Assembly (NCBI RefSeq): GCF_900142715.1
Contig: NZ_FRBX01000002.1
Location: 744,001-808,000 of the forward strand
Source: Flavobacterium pectinovorum
GTDB lineage: Bacteria; Bacteroidota; Bacteroidia; Flavobacteriales; Flavobacteriaceae
Length of the DNA: 64,000 nt
Direction: 5' to 3'
Part shown: positions 38,850 to 44,475 of the stretch, piece by piece
How positions within the stretch are numbered: position 1 is the stretch's first letter
Layout of the letters: each line of letters opens with the position of its first letter
Program-made: the position numbers and the translations under genes
Notes under the pieces: generated by a model
Databases searched by the model: none
What the model saw: the letters and a program-made list of their open reading frames with translations, nothing else
What the model was told of the DNA's origin: nothing

Positions 38850-38855
38850 CGGGTG

Positions 38856-38884
38856 CAAAAGTACAAAACCATTTTGATTTGCAA
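38856..38884 (-). promoter_or_regulatory. metK promoter
   Basis: On the minus strand TTG (38884-38882), an 18-base spacer and TACTTTTG (38863-38856). This is one of the best consensus matches in the window. Confidence 0.7.
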
Positions 38885-38974
38885 ATTAAAGTTGAACATT
38901 TTTTCTTTTTATAAGCAGAAATTTAACATATCATACTAATTTGATAGGGTAATGGAAAATAAATCAATTTTTGT

Positions 38975-39005
38975 TTGGTGGATTGAAAAAAAGTTCTCAC
39001 ATTTG
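38975..39005 (+). promoter_or_regulatory. Putative promoter of the metY leader region
   Basis: TTG (38975-38977), a 20-base spacer and CACATTTG (38998-39005). The -7 element has C for T, the same type of deviation as the CATATTTG promoter before leader 3. No second promoter is visible before leader 2. Confidence 0.5.
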
Positions 39006-39026
39006 CCAAACAAAACAAGAACAAAA

Positions 39027-39095
39027 ATGAATTTAGTTATTAAAAATATGTGTTGCATGATGCCGGAAACTTCCGCAGAGTGCACTATTGTTTAG
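39027..39095 (+). CDS. Leader peptide 1 (22 residues, Met/Cys-rich)
   Basis: ATG at 39027 to TAG at 39093-39095, starting MNLVIKN and then MCCMM, with a later Cys. It has no protein-like features beyond the sulfur-residue run. GCAGAG (39075-39080) inside the ORF copies the 3' arm of the following terminator and can pair with its 5' arm CTCTGC (39124-39129). A ribosome stalled at MCCMM would leave this segment free and favour antitermination; a ribosome at the stop would mask it. This is the geometry of classical attenuation, inferred from sequence. Confidence 0.7.
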   Translation: MNLVIKNMCCMMPETSAECTIV

Positions 39096-39121
39096 TATCT
39101 AAATCTAAAAATAACAATAAG

Positions 39122-39150
39122 ACCTCTGCAAATCGCAGAGGTTTTTTTTT
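39122..39150 (+). terminator. Attenuator terminator 1
   Basis: ACCTCTGC (39122-39129) pairs with GCAGAGGT (39135-39142), followed by a T-run to 39150. It lies 27 bases after the leader 1 stop and upstream of leader 2. Confidence 0.85.
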
Positions 39151-39167
39151 GATCAAAATTTAATTAA

Positions 39168-39243
39168 ACCATATAAATGATGTAAGAAAATATAAGTGGA
39201 GTTTCAAAATAAAACTAAAATGAACTTATATCACTTATATGGT
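39168..39243. repeat. ACCATATAA inverted-repeat element, copy 1
   Basis: ACCATATAA at the left end pairs with TTATATGGT at the right. The right part, ATGAACTTATATnACTTATATGGT with one variable base, is shared with the element at 41098-41180. It sits between attenuator terminator 1 and leader 2. Confidence 0.65.
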
Positions 39244-39260
39244 GAAAACAAAAAAATAAA

Positions 39261-39338
39261 ATGAATTCAGTAGTAAATAAAATGATGATGTGTTGTAAGA
39301 TGTCGATGTGCATCCAGACCTGCTATTGCCGAAAGTGA
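39261..39338 (+). CDS. Leader peptide 2 (25 residues, Met/Cys-rich)
   Basis: ATG at 39261 to TGA at 39336-39338. The peptide starts MNSVVNK, continues MMMCCKMSMC and ends with a C-Y-C: eleven of 25 residues are Met or Cys. CCGAAAG (39329-39335) at the ORF end copies the terminator 3' arm and can pair with CTTTTGG (39375-39381) in the 5' arm, with one G-U pair. Ribosome stalling at the Met/Cys codons would expose it; a ribosome at the stop covers it. The A-rich upstream sequence fits Bacteroidetes initiation. Confidence 0.75.
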   Translation: MNSVVNKMMMCCKMSMCIQTCYCRK

Positions 39339-39370
39339 AAGATAAAATCTTTGTTATAGTTTCAACTATA

Positions 39371-39407
39371 AGCCCTTTTGGTAAGCCATCCGAAAGGGCT
39401 TTTTTTA
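39371..39407 (+). terminator. Attenuator terminator 2
   Basis: AGCCCTTTTGG (39371-39381) pairs with CCGAAAGGGCT (39390-39400), 11 bp with one G-U pair, followed by seven T. It lies directly before the small-protein gene at 39433. Confidence 0.92.
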
Positions 39408-39432
39408 TTTCCAACAATTAAAATTAAAAATC

Positions 39433-39615
39433 ATGAACACACTAGATATCAATACAATCGCATTTCAATACTTATTAAGAACAGATTCTCAAAAAAACAA
39501 TAATGCTGAAGAAACCAATAAAGTTTTACAGTATAATCCGGAACAGTATATGAAAAGTCAAAAATCATTACTGTTTCAAATGTATGATCTTGAAGAAGAG
39601 GAAGACTTTGTTTAA
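39433..39615 (+). CDS. Small attenuator-linked protein A
   Basis: 60 residues, unrecognised. It starts MNTLDINTIAFQYLL, has a polar Asn/Glu-rich centre, and ends SLLFQMYDLEEEEDF-V. A second small protein (42915-43115) shares the N-terminal M-x-T-L and the C-terminal S-L-L-F-x-M-Y followed by acidic residues, and also sits just after a tandem attenuator pair. It is probably co-transcribed with metY (81 bases downstream). No membrane segment or metal motif is visible. Confidence 0.6.
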   Translation: MNTLDINTIAFQYLLRTDSQKNNNAEETNKVLQYNPEQYMKSQKSLLFQMYDLEEEEDFV

Positions 39616-39696
39616 ATCTATTTCAATATCTATTTCAAAAATAAAATTCAATTACAATATAAAATCTATTTAACAATATTTAAAAACTAAGAAATC

Positions 39697-41001
39697 ATGA
39701 GCACACAAAAATTCGCAACAAACGCACTACATGCAGGACACGACGTAACTAAAAACGGAAGCACAAGAGCAGTGCCAATTTACCAAACATCGTCATACGT
39801 ATTTAATAATGCTGATCACGCTGCCAATTTATTTGGCCTTGCCGAAGCCGGATTTATTTACACCAGATTGAATAATCCAACAAATGATGTTCTGGAACAA
39901 CGTTTAGCAGCGCTTGAGGGCGGAATTGCAGCCGTAGTTACAGCATCTGGAGCATCGGCAATTGCGACGACTTTCCTGACTTTGCTAAAAGCCGGAGATC
40001 ATATTGTGGCTTCGAATAGTTTATACGGAGGAACTTATAATTTATTAAAAGTGACTTTGCCTCGTTTAGGAATTACAACCACATTTGTGGATCCTGCAAA
40101 AGCAGAAAACTTCACCAAAGCGGCAAAAGAAAATACAAGAGCTTTCTTCGTAGAATCGTTAGGAAATCCAAAATTGGATGTATTGGATTTGAAAGCAATT
40201 TCGGCGGAAGCCAAAAAATTTAAAGTGCCGTTTATTGTAGATAATACTGTCGCGACTTCTTATTTGTTAAAACCAATTGAACACGGAGCGAATATCGTAA
40301 TTCACTCTTTAACTAAATATATTGCCGGAAACGGAACTTCATTAGGAGGAGCGATTATCGATGCCGGAACTTTTGACTGGTCTAACGGAAAATTCCCTGA
40401 ATTTACAGAACCTTCTGCCGGATATCACGGATTAGTGTATCACGAAGCCTTAGGCAAGGCTGCTTTTATTGCAAAAGCTAGAATTGAAGGATTGCGTGAT
40501 TTCGGATCTGCTTTGAGTCCGTTTAATGCTTTCCAGATTATTCAGGGATTAGAAACATTGCCAATTCGAATTAAAAAACACAGCGAAAATGCTTTAGCTC
40601 TTGCCGAATGGTTAGAGAAACAAGATGAGGTGGTTTGGGTAAATTATCCGGGTTTGAAAAACAATAAATATTATGATTTAGCCAAACAATATCTTCCGGA
40701 AGGACAGAGCGGAATTATCACTTTTGGATTAAAAGGAGGTTTTGAAGCGGCTAAAAAAGTAGTAGATCAAACGAAATTATTCTCATTGCTGGCCAATATT
40801 GGTGATACAAAATCATTAATTATTCACCCGGCAAGTACAACGCACCAACAACTTACAGATGATGAACAGCTAGAAACGGGAGTTTCAAAAGATTTGATCA
40901 GACTTTCCGTTGGAATCGAAGATATTGAAGATTTAATCGCAGACTTGGAAACTGTATTTGCAAGTGTTACACAATCGCAATACAGCATCAATAAAAATTA
41001 G
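39697..41001 (+). CDS. metY: O-acetylhomoserine sulfhydrylase (MetY-type, PLP enzyme)
   Basis: 434 residues of the Cys/Met-metabolism PLP family. It makes homocysteine directly from O-acetylhomoserine and sulfide. MetY-type features are the N-terminal FATNALHAGHD, the length above 420, the insertion around SNGKFPEFTEPSAGYHGLVY, and the PLP lysine in HSLTKYIAGNGTSLGG (about residue 206). It follows two attenuators and a small-protein gene, so it is probably controlled by Met/Cys charging. A terminator follows at 41026-41066. Confidence 0.93.
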   Translation: MSTQKFATNALHAGHDVTKNGSTRAVPIYQTSSYVFNNADHAANLFGLAEAGFIYTRLNNPTNDVLEQRLAALEGGIAAVVTASGASAIATTFLTLLKAGDHIVASNSLYGGTYNLLKVTLPRLGITTTFVDPAKAENFTKAAKENTRAFFVESLGNPKLDVLDLKAISAEAKKFKVPFIVDNTVATSYLLKPIEHGANIVIHSLTKYIAGNGTSLGGAIIDAGTFDWSNGKFPEFTEPSAGYHGLVYHEALGKAAFIAKARIEGLRDFGSALSPFNAFQIIQGLETLPIRIKKHSENALALAEWLEKQDEVVWVNYPGLKNNKYYDLAKQYLPEGQSGIITFGLKGGFEAAKKVVDQTKLFSLLANIGDTKSLIIHPASTTHQQLTDDEQLETGVSKDLIRLSVGIEDIEDLIADLETVFASVTQSQYSINKN

Positions 41002-41025
41002 GTTTTTTTGTTTTTTGTTTGAAAA

Positions 41026-41066
41026 ATTGCCTTTAGCGAGTGAGTTTTTGCTAAAGGTGATTTTTT
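41026..41066 (+). terminator. Terminator of metY
   Basis: CCTTTAGC (41030-41037) pairs with GCTAAAGG (41050-41057), followed by TGATTTTTTAT. Confidence 0.75.
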
Positions 41067-41097
41067 ATGAGAAAAGCATTCAGTATAAAAGTTTTGA

Positions 41098-41180
41098 ACC
41101 ATATAAGTAGAGACGCACAACAGTGCGTCTAAATTATAATCGTTGACACATTATATGAACTTATATAACTTATATGGTTT
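41098..41180. repeat. ACCATATAAGT inverted-repeat element, copy 2
   Basis: ACCATATAAGT and ACTTATATGGT are perfect terminal inverted repeats of 11 bp. Inside is a second hairpin, AGACGCAC/GTGCGTCT. It shares its right part with the element at 39168-39243. Confidence 0.7.
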
Positions 41181-41200
41181 AATAAATTAAAATTAAAATT

Positions 41201-42289
41201 ATGTCAAAGCTTAAAATAAATATTATCCTTTTCGGAATTGGAAATATCGGAAGCACTTTGATCAATCAGATAATTGAAAGTCAGGAATTTTTTCTGCAAA
41301 GTAAAAACATCGATTTTCATTTTCCGATAATCACCAATTCTACCGTTGCTTTTTTCGAGAAAGAAGGCGTTGGATATGCCTGGGAAACCAATTTTGTGCA
41401 ATTGGCCATTCCGTTTAAAGTAGAAGATATTATAGAATTTGCAAAAGAAAACGAATTTGAAAACTTGATAGCTGTTGATGCTACGGCGAGTGATGAATTG
41501 ATAAGTCATTATAATACATTGATTCAAAACGGATTTAATATTGTAGCGGTAAATAAAAAGGCAAATACACTTCCGCTTGATCTTTATAAAGAAATAAGGG
41601 AAAATCTTAAAAAGTACGACAAAGAGTTTTTGTATGAAACATCGGTTGATACCGGATTTCCGGTTTTGCAGACTTTGAGAGATTTGTATTATTCGGGAGA
41701 AAAAATAACCAGGATTCGGGGTGTTTTCTCTGATAATCTGAGTTATGTTTTTAATCGATTTTCGAATGAAGAAACCACTTTTTCTTCTGTTTTAAAAGAT
41801 GCCAGTTTGTTAGGATTGATGCGTTCTACTTTTAAAGAAGATTTATCCGGAAATGATACGGCAAAAAAACTGCTCATTCTGACCAGAGAAATTGGAAAGG
41901 ATTTTGAACTGTCGGATATTAAAATCAATTCTATTATTAAAGAAGAACATTTAGAGAAAAACGGAATTCTTGATAAAGAAGCGATTGACAGGTATTTTAA
42001 AATTTCAAAAATCACCCAGGCCGATAATCATGTCTTAAGATACGTTGGCGAATTTGATGTAGAGAAAAATACATTGGAAGTGAAATTGGTTTCAGAATCT
42101 GCAGCATCGGCAATTGGACAATTAAAAGGTTCTGATACTATTTTTGAAATCTACACACAATCATATGCCGATGTTCCAATCGTAATTCAGAGTGCTTCGG
42201 CTTGTAAACAGGCAATTTCAAGAGGAATTATAACTGACATCTTAAAAGTTGCCGAAAAAATTAAAAATAAGGAAGCAGTTTGGCTTTAA
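41201..42289 (+). CDS. Homoserine dehydrogenase-like paralogue with altered active site
   Basis: 362 residues, colinear with the C-terminal half of the ThrA at 44476-46890 (NKKANTLPLDLYKEIRENL, LYETSVDTGFPVLQTL, IRGVFSDNLSYVFNRF, EDLSGNDTAKKLLILTRE, EVKLVSESAASAIGQLKGSDTIFEIYT). The nucleotide loop reads GIGNIGSTLI rather than GHGLVGGTLI. The substrate loop that is GYTEPDPREDL in ThrA is GLMRSTFKEDL here, losing the conserved Glu-Pro-Asp-Pro; GAGLP becomes DTGFP. It may have changed substrate or be regulatory or inactive. Position after metY suggests a role in methionine synthesis. Confidence 0.75.
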   Translation: MSKLKINIILFGIGNIGSTLINQIIESQEFFLQSKNIDFHFPIITNSTVAFFEKEGVGYAWETNFVQLAIPFKVEDIIEFAKENEFENLIAVDATASDELISHYNTLIQNGFNIVAVNKKANTLPLDLYKEIRENLKKYDKEFLYETSVDTGFPVLQTLRDLYYSGEKITRIRGVFSDNLSYVFNRFSNEETTFSSVLKDASLLGLMRSTFKEDLSGNDTAKKLLILTREIGKDFELSDIKINSIIKEEHLEKNGILDKEAIDRYFKISKITQADNHVLRYVGEFDVEKNTLEVKLVSESAASAIGQLKGSDTIFEIYTQSYADVPIVIQSASACKQAISRGIITDILKVAEKIKNKEAVWL

Positions 42290-42471
42290 AACCAAATTAA
42301 AAAATGCTTTGAAATGTTCTTTGATAAACTGATTTGTGGAAATATTAAGGTGTAAATCAATTATTTGTAAGTTTTTACCTCTGTTTTGTGTAACAAAAGT
42401 TTTGTAAGATGTTTTATATCGAAAAAAAGTAGTTTTTTGTCGGATTTTCGTATTAATTTATTGTTTTTTAT

Positions 42472-42502
42472 TTGCGTAATTAAAATAATATTGCCATATT
42501 TG
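42472..42502 (+). promoter_or_regulatory. Putative promoter of the metX leader region
   Basis: TTG (42472-42474), a 20-base spacer and CATATTTG (42495-42502), closely matching the arrangement before leader 1. The predicted start site is about 15 bases before the leader 3 ATG. Confidence 0.5.
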
Positions 42503-42526
42503 TTAAACCCAAAAGCTACTGAATCA

Positions 42527-42595
42527 ATGAACTTAAATGTCTATAAAATGTTTTGCGCCATTTCGGTTAAAACCGTTGGGAAGTCTTTTGCTTAA
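42527..42595 (+). CDS. Leader peptide 3 (22 residues)
   Basis: ATG at 42527 to TAA at 42593-42595, starting MNLNVYKMFCAIS. It shares the MN start and K-M-x-C core with leaders 1 and 2. The frame is open further upstream, but a promoter at 42472-42502 argues for this ATG. GGG-A-AG-T-CTTTTGC (42578-42591) can pair with GCAAAAG-C-CT-CCC (42622-42634), about 12 bp with one mismatch and one bulge. That helix invades the 5' arm of the terminator, the strongest antiterminator of the four leaders. Confidence 0.68.
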   Translation: MNLNVYKMFCAISVKTVGKSFA

Positions 42596-42623
42596 ATTGT
42601 AAGAAAACAATAAAAACATATGC

Positions 42624-42657
42624 AAAAGCCTCCCGATAATTTTTTTGGAGGCTTTTT
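42624..42657 (+). terminator. Attenuator terminator 3
   Basis: AAAAGCCTCC (42624-42633) pairs with GGAGGCTTTT (42647-42656), ending in a T-run. Leader 4 starts 47 bases later with no promoter visible between. Confidence 0.85.
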
Positions 42658-42704
42658 AATTTTATAAGAAAATGCAAGAATTTAAAATAATAAATAAATC
42701 ACAG

Positions 42705-42770
42705 ATGAATAAATCCCTACAGATGAACAAGATGTTCTCTGTCGCATTTATTTGCGTATGCGTCTGTTGA
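42705..42770 (+). CDS. Leader peptide 4 (21 residues, Cys-rich end)
   Basis: ATG at 42705 to TGA at 42768-42770, starting MNKSLQMNKMFSV and ending C-V-C-V-C just before the stop. An internal ATG at 42723 would give a 15-residue version. CTAAAAG (42773-42779), immediately after the stop, can pair with CTTTTGG (42807-42813) in the terminator 5' arm. A ribosome waiting at the Met codons or first Cys codon leaves it free; one at the stop codon covers it. The Cys run suggests sensing of Cys-tRNA. Confidence 0.68.
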   Translation: MNKSLQMNKMFSVAFICVCVC

Positions 42771-42801
42771 TACTAAAAGAATATATGAGTTTGAAAAACT
42801 T

Positions 42802-42837
42802 AAACCCTTTTGGTATCCTGATCCAAAAGGGTTTTTT
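42802..42837 (+). terminator. Attenuator terminator 4
   Basis: AAACCCTTTTGG (42802-42813) and CCAAAAGGGTTT (42823-42834) form a perfect 12-bp stem followed by T. Confidence 0.93.
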
Positions 42838-42914
42838 TATTTCATTTGGCTTCTTAACAAAATAATAAACGAATAGTAAACATAATAACACACAACAAAC
42901 TAAAACTTAATATC

Positions 42915-43115
42915 ATGAGTACATTAAACTACATCGCAAAAACATTTTCAACATTGAAAAACAGAACTAAAAGAAACAATCCGCCGCCGCCAAAGAACGA
43001 ATTGATCCATCCAAGGTTCGGAATAACTGAAACAGATAAAAAAGAAGAGAAAAAAGAGCCAAACTCTTTATTGTTTTTGATGTACTCAAAAGAAAATGAA
43101 ACGCTTTTTATCTAA
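42915..43115 (+). CDS. Small attenuator-linked protein B
   Basis: 66 residues, unrecognised. It starts MSTLNYIAKTFSTLKNR, has a Pro run and a Lys/Glu-rich linker, and ends SLLFLMYSKENETLF-I. The ends match protein A (39433-39615) while the middle does not. It lies 78 bases after attenuator terminator 4 and about 190 bases before the SAM riboswitch of metX. It may be a small regulator or adaptor of methionine synthesis; nothing in the sequence shows which. Confidence 0.6.
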   Translation: MSTLNYIAKTFSTLKNRTKRNNPPPPKNELIHPRFGITETDKKEEKKEPNSLLFLMYSKENETLFI

Positions 43116-43249
43116 ATCGAAAAGCATCATAGAATAAGGGAAAACCTGCTTAATTTTACTGGGCAAATTGTTCGGTAAATTTTTGCGTACAATAGTTTTA
43201 GTTTGAATTATGTTTAAGAAATTGAGCAATCAGTTTCGATAAAATTTGT

Positions 43250-43276
43250 TTGTTTAAGAAATTAGTAGTTAATTTG
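43250..43276 (+). promoter_or_regulatory. Putative promoter of the metX riboswitch transcript
   Basis: TTG (43250-43252), a 16-base spacer and TTAATTTG (43269-43276), about 30 bases before the riboswitch P1 stem. The -7 element is imperfect. Confidence 0.4.
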
Positions 43277-43304
43277 CACCTTTAAGTTCAAAAACGTATT
43301 GAAA

Positions 43305-43410
43305 TGTTATAAAGAAAGGACGAGGGATTAGACCCGATGAATCCTTAGCAACCCTTCGGTAAAGCGAAGAAGGTGCTGCATTCTACCACGCCAAACGTGG
43401 AAAGATAACA
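43305..43410 (+). ncRNA. SAM-I (S-box) riboswitch upstream of metX
   Basis: P1 is TGTTAT (43305-43310) with ATAACA (43405-43410). The conserved core is present: GAGGGATTAGACCCGATGAA, CTTAGCAACC, AAGGTGCT-x-ATTCTACC, then a P4 hairpin CACG/CGTG and AAAGATAAC. It should sense SAM and switch off metX-thrA-osmC-metZ when SAM is plentiful. Confidence 0.93.
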
Positions 43411-43421
43411 ACAAGAATTTT

Positions 43422-43444
43422 TCTAGTTTCATACTAGTTTTTTC
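43422..43444 (+). terminator. Expression-platform terminator of the metX riboswitch
   Basis: CTAGT (43423-43427) and ACTAG (43433-43437) form a short stem followed by six T, 12 bases after P1. GAAAGA at the P1 3' side can instead pair with TCTTTC overlapping the T-run, a plausible antiterminator. Confidence 0.65.
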
Positions 43445-43484
43445 TTTCTAATATTTCCAGATACAAATCAATAATACAACAGAT

Positions 43485-44474
43485 TTGAAATTGGAAAATA
43501 TACCAAACCCCATTAGCATACAAAATTTCACCACCGAAAATGGTGCACTTTACCGTTCGTTACCTTTAAGCTTTACCGTTTTTGGTTTGCCATTATATAG
43601 CGCGCCTATTGTTTTGGTCAATCATGCTTTGACAGGGAATGCTCAGGTTACAGGCGAAAATGGCTGGTGGAATGACTTAATTGGCGAAGGAAAAACAATC
43701 GATACAGAAAAATACTCAGTCCTTGCATTCAACGTTCCAGGTAACGGAACCGATTCTTTTATCATCGAAAATTACCAGGATTTTACAACCAGAGATATTG
43801 CCAGAATTTTTCTTGAAGGACTTGATGCCTTAAATATAACTCAGGTCCATACTATAATTGGTGGTTCTGTTGGCGGTGGAATTGCCTGGGAAATGCTGGC
43901 ATTAAAACCAAACATTACTCAAAACCTGATTCCAATTGCAACAGATTGGAAATCGACAGACTGGATGATTGCCAATTGCTTTTTACAGGAACAAATCCTG
44001 AACAATTCATCAAGACCAATTGAAGATGCCAGAATTCATGCCATGTTGTGTTACAGATCTCCGGAATCATTCAAAGAAAAATTTCAACGTACGACAAACC
44101 CAAATCTTTCTGTTTTTAATATAGAAAGCTGGCTGGCACACCACGGAGACAAATTGCAAAAAAGATATCAATTGGCTTCTTATAAACTAATGAACCAATT
44201 GCTTAAAACCATAGATATTACTCGAAATAGTGAGAGTTTCGAAACCTTAATATCAAAAACAAATGCTACAATTCACATTATCGGAATTAATTCTGACTTA
44301 TTTTTTACGGCAAAAGAAAACAGAGAAACTTATCAGGAATTAAAAAAGTTCAAAGACAATGTTTTTTATAACGAAATAGATTCTGTTCACGGACATGACG
44401 CTTTTTTAATCGAGTACAAACAATTAGATCATTTACTTGCCGATATTTTTAAGGCAGAAACAATAGCAAAATAA
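43485..44474 (+). CDS. metX: Homoserine O-acetyltransferase (MetX-type alpha/beta hydrolase)
   Basis: Activates homoserine for sulfhydrylation. 329 residues starting with TTG at 43485; no in-frame ATG fits. The alpha/beta-hydrolase triad is visible: nucleophile Ser in IIGGSVGGGIAWEML (about 128), Asp in IGINSDLFFTAKE (about 267) and His in SVHGHDAFLIEY (about 304). NHALTGNAQV near 47 matches MetX. The acyl donor (acetyl- or succinyl-CoA) cannot be read; MetX-type proteins vary in this. It is controlled by an S-box and followed after one base by thrA. Confidence 0.9.
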   Translation: MKLENIPNPISIQNFTTENGALYRSLPLSFTVFGLPLYSAPIVLVNHALTGNAQVTGENGWWNDLIGEGKTIDTEKYSVLAFNVPGNGTDSFIIENYQDFTTRDIARIFLEGLDALNITQVHTIIGGSVGGGIAWEMLALKPNITQNLIPIATDWKSTDWMIANCFLQEQILNNSSRPIEDARIHAMLCYRSPESFKEKFQRTTNPNLSVFNIESWLAHHGDKLQKRYQLASYKLMNQLLKTIDITRNSESFETLISKTNATIHIIGINSDLFFTAKENRETYQELKKFKDNVFYNEIDSVHGHDAFLIEYKQLDHLLADIFKAETIAK

Positions 44475-44475
44475 A

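Noticed and set aside
42386..42526. Longer reading frame extending leader 3 upstream to a 69-residue protein
   Set aside because: A TTG-N20-CATATTTG promoter lies inside it and the sulfur-residue core, antiterminator and terminator geometry fit the short ORF from 42527. The upstream part has no protein-like pattern.
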